64,000 bases of DNA from Heloderma charlesbogerti (lineage: Eukaryota; Chordata; Lepidosauria; Squamata; Helodermatidae), in the NCBI GenBank assembly GCA_026122225.1, contig JANEZZ010002879.1, positions 347,556-411,555 on the forward strand, written 5' to 3'. Below, piece after piece: positions 1-11,444 of this stretch. The notes beneath the pieces were generated by a model that saw only the letters and a list, made by a program, of their open reading frames with translations, was not told where the DNA came from and ran no database searches. Position 1 is the stretch's first letter. Every line of letters begins with the position of its first letter. The position numbers and the translations under genes are program-made.

Positions 1-138
1 GCTCATCATGACCTATAAAACCCCATATGACTTGGGACCACACTAACTGAAGGTCTGCCTTCTCCTACATGAGCCTGCCTGGGTTTTAGTAAGGCCCTTT
101 TCTTGGTTCTGACACCATGAGGGGAACATTTGGCAGGG
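1..138. other. Unassigned sequence
   Basis: No coding potential or repeat family was recognised upstream of the LTR-like repeat. Confidence 0.3.
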
Positions 139-340
139 TGTGAAGGTTTGAGGCCTACAGAGGCAAGGGACAGAAAAAAGTCAGTCCTAGAGGCTTTGGG
201 GGTTTTGTTGGGAGAGGGCATCTCTAAGAAGAGTAGTTTAATTTCATTTCCCTGGTTAAGTTTCATTTCCCTGAATTGGGTTAGATTTCTTCAGCTTTGA
301 AACAGTAGTTTCAGTTTTAGGGGAGGAGGGGTTAAAAAGG

Positions 341-386
<46 letters not shown>

Positions 387-705
387 AGAGCCTGAAAAGA
401 CTGCAGGAAGAAGCAGCCTGGGAAGTCTAAGTGCAGCTAGGGTAAAGGAACTTGCGTTTTTGCAGTTTATTTTCTCTTAATGCCTTTTGTATCACTCAGC
501 TCTATTCTGTAAATACCTTTAGTTGTAATTTGCTTGCTTTAATTTTCCAGTAAACTGTTGTGGTTAAAACCCAAGTGTCTGAAATGCTAATCACCCCACA
601 TTATTGGGAAGGGGAAGTTTAAAAGAAGGAAGATGAGACTCTTAAGGAGGCAAGAGATCCTTAAGGAGTTGCTCAGGGGTCCAGGTCATAAGGGGAACCC
701 TGCCA
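139..705 (+). repeat. LTR-like repeat, copy 1
   Basis: This block begins TGTGAAGG and ends in ACCCTGCCA, and is a direct-orientation relative of 51597-52203. Both copies share, in order, a CTACAGAG block, a TATA-like TTAAAAAGG or ATAAAAAGG, a GA-rich tract, a TAAATACCTTTAGTTGTAAT block and a GTAAACTGTTGTGG block. TG...CA ends with an internal TATA-like site suggest a solo long terminal repeat. No gag or pol sequence lies beside it, and the target duplication is not convincing (CAGGG against TCAGG). Class unknown. Confidence 0.5.
343..384. repeat. (GA)n microsatellite
   Basis: About 20 uninterrupted GA dinucleotides lie inside the LTR-like repeat. The related copy at 51.8 kb carries a shorter, interrupted GA tract at the same relative place. 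Confidence 0.9.
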
Positions 706-711
706 TCAGGA

Positions 712-1000
712 CATGAGACATGACCTTCTCAGTGGCTGCTCCCAGGCTCTGGAATTCCCTGCTGAGGGAGGCTAGGCTGGCTACCTCTCTGTTTCCATTC
801 TGCTGGCAGGCAGACATTTTTTAATTCAGGCAGGCCTTTGGCATGCACACTGAAAGGGATCAATTGGTTGAGTGCTGTCCATTTCTTTTATTGTAGCATT
901 GTTAATTACGTTTTAATGGATCTGCTTTGGTGTCATCCTTGAGATTTGGGTTTTGAGCTGTATTTTATTATTGTTGGCCATCTTGACCACCATTCTTGGT
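712..1000 (+). mobile_element. L2-like LINE 3' fragment
   Basis: Translation of about 715-840 gives a FSVAAPRLWNSLLREARLA-type stretch, followed after a break by FRQAFG. This matches the C-terminal end of the L2-like frame at 42411-43115 (FSVVAPTLWNSLPREL ... FRQAFG), but on the opposite strand. The rest is AT-rich 3' untranslated-type sequence. The fragment is 5' truncated and non-coding. The right boundary is approximate. Confidence 0.6.
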
Positions 1001-1838
1001 AGAAAGGCAAGATATATATTCATATAAGTTAAATAAATATATAGTCTGTGTCTTTACAGATCCTGTATGGCTCAACCACAGTTTTATTGTTTTGGTCTGG
1101 AGTGGGAGTGGGAAGGTCAGTTTACCCTCTTGTTTGTTTTGGGTTGCAGTAGTACTGCGGGTGTTTGGTAGAGAGGCAAAGAACATTTAGGGATGGAGAC
1201 AAGGTTGCTCAAGGATTTTGTGCAGTCCGTGTTTCGAAACGAACTGATCTGATCTGCATTTCCCAAACCAATTGAACCACAGTTATAGTTTGTGTGAAGG
1301 GGGGGGTACCCTAACTCCTGGCAGTGTAGGCAGGGACAAAAACTTGCTCAGATTAAACACCAACCCATTAACGTAGGCTGCCACTACCCCTTACATCCAA
1401 CTCAGCCTGAGCCAGAGGACTCTCAGACCTTACAGGACACCCTAAGACTTATGAAACAATGGCCCAGGCCAGCACTTTGTTTCAAAGCCCTAGATCTGAA
1501 GCCTTAAATGGTAGCAATAACCAAGAGGAAAGCTCTGGACTTTGGGATTTCCCTACTGGACCTAATAAAGCCTGGCCCATCATTAACTCTCATCCTCAGA
1601 GCCCATAACTCTGTCCGATGCCCTGGCCCCGCTTCAGAAAGTTTTGGTGAAGATGTTTTGGTGTTTTCCCAGTGCCCAGAAAGTATCTGCCATGAGTCCG
1701 AATCTATGGGAGCAGACTTCTTAATCCACCACCAGAGGACATATCTTTTCTGGATTTTAGTGATGTTTCTGCTTTATTCACAATCTTCTCTCCCCACTGT
1801 AAATTAGGTTCAGAATGCTGTAGGAAAGGTGAATACAC
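1001..1838. other. Unassigned sequence
   Basis: No reading frame with recognisable domains was seen. The 99-codon frame at 1508-1807 has no family resemblance that I can see and is probably chance. Confidence 0.3.
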
Positions 1839-1846
1839 CCTGAGAG

Positions 1847-3066
1847 TAGGGATGGACGAAAGGGACTTACCTTGTCCCACATCTTGCTTCGCGGTGGGGG
1901 GGACGTGCTTCGGTTCTCCCCCCGAAGTTCAGGCAAGGGGGGGAGGCGCCCCGCCTCGCCCAGCCAAAATTCAGGCCGGGGGGGAGGCGCCCCATCCCTC
2001 GCCGGCGAAATTCAGGCCAGGGAGGAGCGCCCTGTCTCCCCGGCCGCGAAAAAAAAAGTAAAACACACACACACACACACCCGCGATAGGCTATGTAACG
2101 ATTTGCGTAGCCTATCACGGCTAGATTTCCAAAGTCAGCTGTGATAGGCTACGTAAATCGTCACGTAGCATATCACGGGTGACTTTGGGGGGGGAAAGTG
2201 CGTACGCAAATGGCGGCAGCCCATGGGCGCCGCCATTTGCATTCCTTATTTTGGCACGTCTAGTCTACGTAAAGATTTACATAGACTACGGCGAAAAAAA
2301 GGGCAACGCAAATAGCGTTCCCTTATTTTCGCCGTAGTCTACATAAATCTTTACGTAGACTAGATGTGCCAAAATAAGGAACGCAAATGGCGGTGCCCAT
2401 GGGCCGCCGCCATTTGCGTACGTGCTTTTTTTTTTTCCAAAGTCACCCATGATAGGCTATGTGACAATTAACATAGCCTATCACGGCTGACTTTGGAAAT
2501 CTAGCCATGATAGGCTACGTTAATCGTTACGTAGCCTATCACGGTTTTTTTTTTTCCACTTTTTGTTTCGCGGCCGGGGAGACGGGACGCTTCTCTCCGG
2601 CCTGAATTTCGGCCGGGTGAGGCGGGATGCCTCCCCACCCTCGCCTGAACTTTGGGGGGAGAAGCAAAGCGCCTCCCCCCCACCGCGAATTCAAGCTGCG
2701 TAAAGGTAAGTGACTTTCGTACATCCCTAGATTTACGTAGCCTATCATGGCTGACTTTGGAAATCTAGCCGTGATAGGCTACGTAAATCGTCACGTAGCC
2801 TATCACGGGTGTTTTTTTTTTTTACTGTACTTCTTTATTTTGTAATGGTGGCGGCAGCAGCCGGTCGGGAGACCGGCCGCCGCCCCCGCCGAACCGCCGC
2901 CGAACCTCCACCGGGACCCGCCGCTGAGAGGGACATTCGCCGAAAGTAAGTCCCATCCTGGGGGGGGCGGGGGGCCAGCGGAGAATTTCCCCAACACTTT
3001 CGGGGGGCTGAATGCGTCAGCACTCAGCCTCCCGAAGATTCGTGGAGAAATTCTCCGCCATCCCTA
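1847..3066 (+). mobile_element. Modular palindromic hAT element, alpha/gamma type
   Basis: The element is bounded by TAGGGATG at the left and ATCCCTA at the right and flanked by the exact 8-bp duplication CCTGAGAG (1839-1846 and 3067-3074), the hAT hallmark. The left alpha arm holds TTCGCGGTGGGGG blocks and the right gamma arm holds CGGCGAACC-type GC-rich sequence. Between them lie hairpins centred on TACGTA (for example around 2085-2180), paired AAATGGCGGC blocks (2210-2245 and 2388-2415), and AATAAGG blocks around 2250-2370. It has no transposase. At 1220 bp it is the longest family member here, with the most core modules. Confidence 0.9.
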
Positions 3067-3189
3067 CCTGAGAGCAGCCCACAAATGCTTGCCCACGTCT
3101 GGCTTGCTGCTCTGGCAGCAATGGAAAGCAAGTCTGTCATCACCCTCCTGTTTGGCACCTGATGCACTGACTGCTATGCAGTGCCAAGT

Positions 3190-3560
3190 CTAAGTTGTTG
3201 AGGGCCCTTGGGCGAGACATCCTCCATGCCTCTCCTCCCTCAGTGAGTCTACATTCTCATAGTCATTGTCACCAGCTGCTATTGCTCCTCATCCTCTTTC
3301 TCGTCTTTGCTACTACTTGGTTCTTTGACAGGCAGACAGCCAGTGAGCAAGGAGGCCATGGCATTTACTGCTCCTCCTTCTCACCACAACCATTGTCTGG
3401 ACCAGAGTAAGAGGCAGGAGAACAAGTCGGTTGTAATGGTAAAGAAAGGTACAACTCCAGGGGGCTCTTGTCAGTGGAACCCTGCTGGGGGTCTTAGCCC
3501 TTGGCAACTGTCCAACCATGCCTCCTTTTGGCACCAGCCTTCCATCTATGTTTGAAAGTG
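3190..3560. repeat. Low-copy interspersed repeat, uninterrupted copy
   Basis: This stretch is collinear with 31140-31301 plus 32190-32340. Shared strings include TCAGTGAGTCTAC, TTGTCACCAGCTGCTATT and TACTGCTCCTCCTT. The copy at 31 kb is interrupted by a modular hAT element and this one is not, so it supplies the empty site at about 3352-3361. The nature of the repeat is unknown, and the reading frames in it look incidental. Confidence 0.6.
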
Positions 3561-4488
3561 AGACCCTGAGAACACTGGGAATTGACTTAACTACCTTATC
3601 GTTCAACCAGTGATGGATTGATGGCTGAACCATTAACTTGATCATTCTTTGGTAGTCGGATAGAGCTTCCCTTACTTAATTAATTGTCCTTAGGATGCCA
3701 GGACCTATTTGCAAAATTAACCAAGGCTTCCGGTAACGATCTAATCTCATGCATGGTGAATTTCTTAGGAAATTAAGTCTGGGGACACTATTGACCTAAG
3801 AATAATTGAATCAATATTAATTGAACTTTAGCTCCTAAAGAAATCCATTTTTTTCTACCCACCTGATTGTGGGAAACAGATGGTTGTTGGCAAAATTTGT
3901 GAGATCACTTTTGCGTGCGTTCACTCATAAATCAGTTTTATCCTGTTTCTGCATTAATATGAAATGGTGTGTGTGTGTTTAAAATGGACATAGAATTTCA
4001 CAGTTTCTAAAATACATATTTCTAAATATGTTTTCTCTCAAATGTATTTAAAAATGCATTTTGATATGTTGTTTGAGCCAAGAATTGTGCTAGAAGATCT
4101 GGGAAGCATGAGAGCTGATGGATAGCTCAGGTCCAACCTGGACATTAGCCCAGAAGACGCAGATCATGTCAGTTTGTATCAGAATTCAGAGAGATCAAAT
4201 TCCTCAAGCACCCCTAGAAGACACCCACTGCTCCCAAGCCTGGGCAGTCTTTAAAATACAGTAATGGGTACTAGCCCAGTATGTATTATGTAGACTTTTG
4301 CTAATATGTCTTTTTTACTTGTTCTACAGTGCCTCTCATTCTGTCTCTGCTGATGGGTATCTAGTAAATTCTGTGCAAATGTAGATCACAGGTGTTATCC
4401 ATCTTGAATCTTGGGAGCCATTGGTCCATCACACTTCGTATTGTCTCCTCTGACTGACAGAAATTCCTAGGTCTCAAGCAGACGCACT
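3561..4488. other. AT-rich stretch, no gene seen
   Basis: Around 3950-4260 it contains AAATGCATTTT-type motifs that recur near 5.7, 17.2, 33.0, 46.2, 55.6 and 61.7 kb, probably relics of the AT-rich hAT-like family clearly delimited at 61510-61959. Ends could not be placed here. Confidence 0.35.
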
Positions 4489-5215
4489 GGAGGCTGGTGG
4501 CTCCAATTTCAGTAGGGCTGTGAGCCCACTCTGGGTTTTGTCAGGATTCCCCTGTTGCCTACTGAATGCTCCAATACCGAAATCAACACTCAGACAAAAG
4601 GGCTGCTTTCCAAGGCCTTAATTCCATTTACTCTAATGAGGCATATAGATGCTAATTGCTAGATACTCAGAGAACTACAAAGGAAGAGCCATCAAGGGGT
4701 TCAAAGAGAAACTACGTCAGTTGATCTCCATTTGGGAAAAAGGCAGCAATTCTCTGAACTTAAGGGGTGGGAGGGGAAGATCTCCCCCTCTCCCGTGATG
4801 CTTCTGGGTGCAGCTGTTGACGTTGAACCAATCGGGCTGAACGCCAAAGCATGGCCCCTGCGACCTCTCGCTTGTGCCTGCATCTGTGCCTCCCATCTAA
4901 AAGTTCAGGTTGTCCTTCCCTTTCCACACCTGGTTTGCTGTCACTCCCAGGGATGTGAGAAGGGGGGGGGGTCCCCTCCAGCTGCACCTCTGAAGTCTGG
5001 GAAACGTCCTCCCCCATGAGTTGCCTCTCTTCCTCAGAATCAGAACCGCTTTGGGACTCTATGGGCTCAGATACAACCCGGACAGGTTTCAGTCAGAACT
5101 CTCATGGAGCTATCTGAGGTGCTGAACTCAGTACCTTGGATAGCTCATTTGGAGTTCTTCTGGCTGAAACCCAGAGCAGATTTTAGCCCCACTGAAATTG
5201 GAGCCACCAGCCTCC
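4489..5215. repeat. Long inverted repeat with ~55-bp arms
   Basis: The left arm, 4489-4545, starts GGAGGCTGGTGGCTCC. The right arm, about 5159-5215, is its reverse complement and ends GGAGCCACCAGCCTCC, with CTCTGGGTTT near the inner end of both. About 610 bp separate them. This could be a palindromic DNA transposon or an inverted pair of one repeat. Reading frames inside it show no recognisable protein. Confidence 0.6.
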
Positions 5216-5453
5216 ATTGAGCAGACATCTTTCCAAGACCTGCTAATCTGATGTCCTTCAACTGGAGATGCATCGGATTGGACCTTCTGCTTATGAAGCA
5301 TGTCCTCTGCCTCTCTCCTAGAGCAAAAGCTCTCTTTCCCCCCAAGTGCACGAGTTTCTCCAAGTTTTCATTGGGGATGGGGACCTATTTTACTCAACAT
5401 GAGAGTCATGTGCTTGCACATCTTTTGAACTTGTCATGTATATCTCAATAATC

Positions 5454-5510
5454 GGTGACCAGCCAGATGGGCGATTAATAAATTTAATAATAATAAAATT
5501 AACAATAAAT
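5454..5510 (+). mobile_element. L2-like LINE 3' terminal scrap
   Basis: The string GGTGACCAGCCAGATGGGC followed by ATTAATAAAT matches, in reverse complement, the 3' end of the L2-like LINE at 42.3 kb. It is a severely 5'-truncated copy. Confidence 0.6.
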
Positions 5511-5963
5511 AAGCCAGAAAATAAAACATATTAGGGATGTATGAGAATTAATTTTGATTTGCTTTTTACTCAAATTCATTTCATTCACAACCCTACAGGT
5601 AAATGGGAGTGCAGTCTTGGGGAAAAGCTTGCACATTCCCAAGTTTATGAGTACATTTGAACAACATGTTCACTACAGGAATGTGCACTTTAAAAATGCA
5701 CTTTTAAAAAAATGCATTTTCACTCTTTAGTCTATGGGGAAAACCTATGCATTTGGGTGCTCTCTTTGAAAAATGAACACTGAAATGTGCACTTTCCCTG
5801 TTGGAACAAAAGGAAATACTGATCACAATTGGAAATGAGAGTGAGCTTCAAGGTAGAGGACAGAGAATTTCTGCAAACTGGAGCATTGTTGATTCTTCCA
5901 TCCTTAATCAGTGTACTTTAGAGATTTGTAAAATGTGGAGAATTTACCAAACATTTTAAGCAA
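5511..5963. other. AT-rich sequence with a possible old hAT-like end
   Basis: A TAGGGATGTATGAG end-like string occurs near 5533, followed by repeated AATGCACTTTT motifs. No matching end or target duplication could be found. No gene seen. Confidence 0.3.
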
Positions 5964-5971
5964 TGTCAGAT

Positions 5972-6727
5972 TAGGGATGTCAAGGAATTCCGCCACGGAT
6001 CTCGGTGAGGCCGAATGCCAGCGCATTCGGCCCCCCGAAATCTGTGGTGGAATGGCGTGCCGCCCCCCTGCCCCCCTGCGGATCCCCCCCCAGGACGAGA
6101 CTTACTGGGGCGGATCTTCCGGGCGGCAGCGGCGGCGGTGGCAGCTGGTCTTCTGACCGGCTGCCGCCGCCGCCATTTGCAGTCTTGTTAAAAAAAAAAA
6201 GATTTGATAGGTTACGTAAAGATTTACGTAACCTATCATGGCTGGGTTTTAAAAAAACAAACAAACACGACGTGATAGGCTACGTAAATCTTTACGTAGC
6301 CTATCATGGCTGGGTGGGTTTTTAAAAACCAAACAAACGGCGTATGCAAATAGTGTCTGCTACGCTATTTGCGTTCCCCTTACTTTCGCCGTCTTAGTCT
6401 ATGTAAATATTTATGTAGATTAAGATGGCAAAAATAAGGAATGCAAATGGCGGTGGCCGTAGCCACTGCCATTTGCGTACGCGGTTTTGTTTTTTTTCTC
6501 CCAGAGCCCTCCGCGGCCGGAAATCTGACTGCGGACGGCTCTGGCATGGCTGGGCCTGGCCGGCTGCTCCGCAGAGCTGCTGCGGAGCACAGCCGGCCAT
6601 GGAGGATTCCGGGGGGGGAGGAATGGAGCGCCTCCCCCCCATCGAGGATTCCGGGGGGAGTGACAGAACGCCTCCCCCCCCTCATGAACATAATCCGCGA
6701 AAGGTAAGTGACTTTAGTACATCCCTC
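5972..6727 (+). mobile_element. Modular palindromic hAT element, beta/delta type
   Basis: Starts TAGGGATGTCA and ends ATCCCTC (last base altered), flanked by the exact duplication TGTCAGAT (5964-5971 and 6728-6735). The left beta arm carries GGCCGAATGCC with its complement and a GGATCTTCC block. The right delta arm carries GGAGCTGC- and GGATTCCGGGG-type sequence ending in GGTAAGTGACTTT. The core has two TACGTA-centred hairpins near 6208-6305 and an AAATGGCGGT...CCATTTGCG pair near 6445-6480. Non-coding. Confidence 0.9.
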
Positions 6728-6735
6728 TGTCAGAT

Positions 6736-7790
6736 GCAAATAACGATAATATGGAACATGGTAAAACTAATATACCCTGACTTCTCAGTTATGAATTCTT
6801 TATATATGCGTAGCATACTTGCCCATTAGGTATATGTCTCAAGTCCATGCACTGTGAGCTTGATATCTATTCTTTAATGCTTCATAGGGCACCTGACTAC
6901 AGTATGTTCTACTGTGCTTTTTCATTGTAAGAATTATCTCGCATGTTTCCTTCTGTTTGTCATATTTGTTATTAACTGCACACATCATCCCACTTTCTTA
7001 TTTCCCAAGCATACACTATCACGGTAGCAGGAACATCTGCTATGTTCAGAGAAATAAATGTCTGAACAGAGAAAAAAGAGAAAAATCTTTCTGATTTATT
7101 TCTCCACACCCTTTAAATGTGTTTTTGGGCTTCCAGCAGAAGAAAAAAATCCACAGTTGTGCTACCACCGTTTTATGGACTCCGCTAGATAACTGCCAGT
7201 ATTCTAGTTCCAGTTGCCTAGGATTTCATGGGCTTGAAATGGTATTCTAGTGCATGATGATGTTGGTCTGTCCTAATTACACAGCATATAATCCATATTT
7301 AATTTGGTTGAATCAAGTAACCAGACTCAAAGCTACTTTCAGATGTCAGGTATAATCAAAGCCTTATTAAAACAGTGCTTCGTACAAGGGATGTAATGAA
7401 TAAAGCATACAATTTAGAACGCATTCATCTGGAAAATATTGACAATTCTCTAGGAGCAGAAAATAGGTTTGAGATCTCTTTTTAATCCAAAAATACACAT
7501 AATTGTTCAAATCCAAATGACACCACTGCTGATATCACAGGGCTCTGAATGAAAATGGGATATGAAAGTGAAGAGGGGTTTGAATGGTGTTTTTGAACTG
7601 ACAACAGGGGCCCCATTTGATCCTAGCAATCACTGTGCTTTCACAGCAGACTATATGACCAGACCACTAGATGTCATCTTTACAGAAACTCTTCCTGATC
7701 TCACCAACCTACTGAGCTGGGTGAGCAAGGATGGGTAGAGATGGACTTCATTTCTGTCATAGTCCTGCATCATGAACCCTGAAATTTCCC
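6736..7790. other. Unassigned AT-rich sequence
   Basis: No reading frame, RNA gene or repeat family was recognised between two hAT copies. It may be unique host intergenic or intronic sequence. Confidence 0.3.
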
Positions 7791-7798
7791 ATCCCAAG

Positions 7799-8447
7799 TA
7801 GGGATGGTGGAGAATTTCTCCACAAATCTCTGGGAGGCCGAATGCCAACGCATTCGGCCCCCCAAAATTGGTGGTGAAATTCTCCTCCGCCCCCCCCCCC
7901 AGGATGGGACTTACCTTGTGCGAATGTCCCTCTCAGTGGCAGGTCCCAGCAGCAGTTCGGCGGCGGTTTGGCGGGGGCGACGGTGGCGGCCGGTCTTCTG
8001 ACCAGCTGCCGCCGGCGCCATTGCAAAATAAAAAAGGAAAGTAAAAAAAAAAACAACCAAACACCCGTGATAGGCTATGTAACGATTTACGTAGCCTATC
8101 ACGGCTAGATTTCCAAAGTCAGCCGTGATAGGCTACGTAAATCGTCACGTAGCCTATCATGGGGGACTTTGAAAAAAAAAAAAGCACATACTCAAATGGC
8201 GGCGCCCATGGGGTGCCGCCATTTGCGTTCCTTAGTTTGGCACGTCTAGTCTATGTAAAGATTTACGTAGACTATGGCGAAAATAAGGGCAACGCAAATA
8301 GCGTGGTTTCTTTACTTATTTTTTTCGCAGCCGGGTAGACGGGGCGCCTCCCCCCCCTCACCTGAACTTCGGGGGGAGAAACGAAGTGCCTTCCCCCCAC
8401 CGTGAAGCAAGCTGCGGGACCAGGTAAGTCCCTTTCGTCCATCCCTA
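7799..8447 (+). mobile_element. Modular palindromic hAT element, gamma/alpha type
   Basis: TAGGGATGG...CATCCCTA ends with the exact duplication ATCCCAAG (7791-7798 and 8448-8455). The gamma arm (GAGAATTTCTCC, GGACTTACC) is on the left and the alpha arm (CAGGTAAGTCCCTTTCG) on the right, so its orientation is opposite to 1847-3066. The core has hairpins at about 8068-8162 and one AAATGGCGGCGCCC pair, with fewer modules than the 1.2-kb copy. Confidence 0.9.
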
Positions 8448-8455
8448 ATCCCAAG

Positions 8456-9024
8456 TAGATCCACTGGCATCAGATTCCACACCTGTATATTTGCCTATGG
8501 ACTCAGAAGAATGGAATACAGGGCAGTATCCAATGGTAGTCCTATGTAAACTAGGCCCATTCACTTCATTGGGTGTAATCTGTGAAGGAGCACCATCACC
8601 TCATGGACTCCTCCTCTGACGATCAAGAAAACCATGCAGAACATCTGTAAACCAAGTCCCCACAGTCCCAAACCCCACTGCGTAGAAGAAGCCACATGAC
8701 ACCGGCCTCTAAGTGGCATGCTATAGCACTTGGAAGTAGGGATGCTGGAGAAGTTCGAGATGGACTAAAATGAGCTCAGACTTCTAAGCATCCAACCTGC
8801 AGAATCCACTGTGGAGGGCAGACCTCAGGCCGTGCCGAGTCCATGGACTTTTAGATGATTTTTTAAAAACTTTCCTGAAATTTACTCATATAACTTTGTA
8901 GGAAAATATGTAAGTGTCTGCTGAGGGAATGCTGAATGGAATGGGGAACAATATGCTAAATGTTACATACTAAGGGAAATTATGTGAATAGTTACATAAT
9001 TATTTGTGTATTTTTCCGCATGAT
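8456..9024. other. Intergenic sequence with one older hAT-like end
   Basis: At 8738 a TAGGGATGCTGGAGAA string resembles ends at 11445 and 15164 and, in reverse complement, the one ending at 55895. These look like older relatives of the beta end. No partner end or duplication was found here, and no gene. Confidence 0.35.
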
Positions 9025-9032
9025 GAAAAACT

Positions 9033-9944
9033 TAGGAGTGCTCGAAAGTCACTTACCTCGTCTCGCAGCTTGCTTCGCGGTGGGGGGGAGGCACTTCGCT
9101 TCTCCCCCTGAAATTCAGGCCGGGGGGGGAGGTGCCTCGCCTCGCCCAGCCAAAATTCAGGCCGGGGAGGAGGTGCCTCGCCTCTCCTGGCCGCGAAATA
9201 AAAAGTAAAAAAAAAAAAGACCCCGTGATAGGCTACATGACGATTAACATAGCCTATCACGGCTAGATCTGCAAAGTCAGCCATGATAGGCTACGTTAAT
9301 CGGCACGTAGCCTATCACGGGTGACTTAAAAAAAAAAAAAGCGCATATGCAAATGGCACCGCCGTAGGGAGCCGCCATTCGCGTTCCTTATTTGGTCGCT
9401 GTAGTCTACGTAAAACTTTACGTAGACTACGGCGAAAATAAGGGCAACGCAAATAGCGTTGCCCTTATTTTCGCCGTGGTCTACGTAATGTTTACGTAGA
9501 CTACAGCAACCAAATAAGGAACGCGAATGGGGGCTCCCTATGGGGGCCGCCATTAGCCGTACGTGCTTTTTTTTTTTTTTAAGTCACCCGTGATAGGCTA
9601 CGTGCCGATTAACGTAGCCTATCACGGCTGACTTTGCAGATCTAGCCATGATAGGCTACGTTAATCGTCATGTAGCCTATCATGGGGGCATTTTTTTTTT
9701 ATTACTTTTCTTGGAATGACGGCGGCAGCAGCTGGTCAAAAGACCGGCTGCCGCCCCTGCCCCTGTCGAAGCCCTGCCGAACCACCGCTGCGACCCGCCA
9801 CCGGGACCGACATTTGGGACATTTGGACCCAGGGGGGCGGGGGATGGGGGGGCAGAGAATTTCTCCCCGGAACTACTTCGGGGGGCCGAATACATTGGCG
9901 CTTGGCCCCCCAAAGTTTCGGCGAGAAATTCTCTGACACCCCTA
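9033..9944 (+). mobile_element. Modular palindromic hAT element, alpha/gamma type
   Basis: Ends are TAGGAGTG and CACCCCTA. The flanking octamers GAAAAACT (9025-9032) and GAAAAAAT (9945-9952) match at 7 of 8. The left alpha arm has an inward-complement CACTTACCT. The right gamma arm has lost its GTAAGT and has a short duplicated GGGACATTTGG instead. The core contains a complete symmetric series around 9330-9560, with GTAGTCTACGTAAA hairpins flanking AAGGGCAACGC...GCCCTT. Confidence 0.85.
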
Positions 9945-10049
9945 GAAAAAATATATATTTGCATCCATCTGTGGGTGGATGTCAGGGGTGCCTCTGAGCA
10001 TAGGCAGTGGCAGCGTAGCTCAGATTCCAAAGAGGAACTGCAAAACATG

Positions 10050-10791
10050 TAGGGATGTCAGAGAATTCCACCACGGATCTCAGTGAGGCCGAATGCCAGT
10101 GTATTCGGCCCCCCAAAATCTGTGGCAGAATGGTCTGCCACCCCCCCGCACCCCCGCAGATCCCCCCCGGGACGAGACTCACCTGGGGCAGATCTTACGG
10201 GTGGCGGCGGATCCAGAGGTGGCTGCGGCAGCGGTGGCAGCGGGCGGTCTTCCGACCGGCTGCCGCCGCCGCCATTTCCAAGCTTGTGGGAGAAAAAAAA
10301 AAAGACGTGATAGGCTACGTAAAGTTTTACGTAGCCTATCATGACTAGGTTTTAAAAAAAAGGAAAAAAAGACGTGATAGGCTACGTAAATCTTTACGTA
10401 GCCTATCATGGTTTGGGGTGGGCTTTAAAAAAAAAACGCATACGCAAATGGTGGTGGCTACGGCTGCCACCATTTGCGTTACTTATTTTTCTTTGTCTTT
10501 TTTTTTTACAGAAACGTGATAGGCTACGTAAAAACTTACATAGCGTATCACATCTCTGTAAAAAAAAGACAAGACAAGACTGCAAATGGTGGTGGCGGCA
10601 GCCAGTCAGAAGACCAGCCGCCGCCGCCGGAGCTTCCGCCTCCCGGAACATCCGCCCCAGGTAAGTCTCGTCCCGGGGGGGGATCCACAGGGGGGTGGGG
10701 GGGCAGGCCATTCTGCCACAGAGTTTGGGGGGCTGAATGCACTGGCATTCGGCCTCACCGAGATCCATGGCAGAATTCTCTGACATCCCTA
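10050..10791. mobile_element. Homotypic beta/beta hAT copy without target duplication
   Basis: Both ends are of the beta class: TAGGGATGTCAGAGAATTCC at the left and its near complement at the right, each with its own GGCCGAATGCC hairpin and GC-rich GGATC arm. The flanking octamers AAAACATG and ACCTTTTC do not match. All other complete copies pair unlike ends and nearly all have a recognisable duplication. The likeliest origin is recombination between two inserted copies. A right-arm GGTAAGTCTCG is kept, and the left donor is GGTGAGT. Confidence 0.75.
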
Positions 10792-11444
10792 ACCTTTTCT
10801 CAAATGGTAGGCAACTGTCAACCTTCCTGGTTTCCCTTTGAACTCCCTGAAGGCTTTTCCTTTGTAGACTGTGCATTACTGACAATAAGCATCTGTATGA
10901 CCCATTGAAGTAAAAGGATTAAAAAGTCATGGATAGAAGCCTCTTGTCTGTGTTTTGATTTGGCTATTGAAGTTCAGCAGGGACAAAAGAGAGACCTGAC
11001 AGTGGATGATAGAACAAAAGGCAGCTGATAATCTGTGTAACACAGATGGAGCAGATTTTAGAGAGTCCGTACATCCCTACATGGAAGATGGGGTTTCTGT
11101 CTTTATCATCTACATCAGGTTATAATGTTTGGGCAGTGCAGCAAGCCCATGCTGAGGCAACTTATTCCTTCTCCCTGCTATTAGCTATCCATGGACCTGA
11201 AACTCTTGCTCTTAAACTCTAATCCAGCATGCTTGGCCCTGTCCAGGGTCCTGAACACAGTCCAGCATGAAGCGAACTCAGTCTTGAGCCTGTTTCTCAC
11301 CATCTTGTCTCATATGTCACCTCCTTGTGATGAGGGAGATAACTATGGATCAGGACAGCTTACCAGCCTTTCTGACCAACCCCAAGGAAGTTGATATGAT
11401 AATGAGACTTTCTTCTAAGGCCTGTGAAATTTCTGTTGGAAATG
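10792..11444. other. Unassigned sequence with an LTR-like relic
   Basis: About 10890-11005 resembles 19955-20050 (AAAAGGATTAAA, CTTTTGTCTGTGT, TGGCTA, CTGACAG), so it may be the 3' end of a related LTR-like repeat. The rest is unassigned. Confidence 0.3.

Noticed and set aside
1852..2144. Overlapping proline/arginine/glycine-rich frames on both strands in hAT arms, also at 6-6.8, 10-10.9, 37.4-38.3 and 52.6-53.3 kb
   Set aside because: They follow GC-rich, stop-poor transposon arms, occur on both strands in several frames and recur in many copies without a conserved protein. No domain is present.
2501..2683. Inverted hairpins as rho-independent terminators or riboswitches
   Set aside because: Stem-loops followed by T runs occur, but in a vertebrate transposon with poly-T and poly-A spacers on both sides of each hairpin; there is no bacterial context.
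8068..8162. Regularly repeated GATAGGCTACGT palindromes resembling CRISPR repeats
   Set aside because: Spacing is irregular, the units belong to bounded hAT elements in mirror order, and the context is a vertebrate genome without cas genes.
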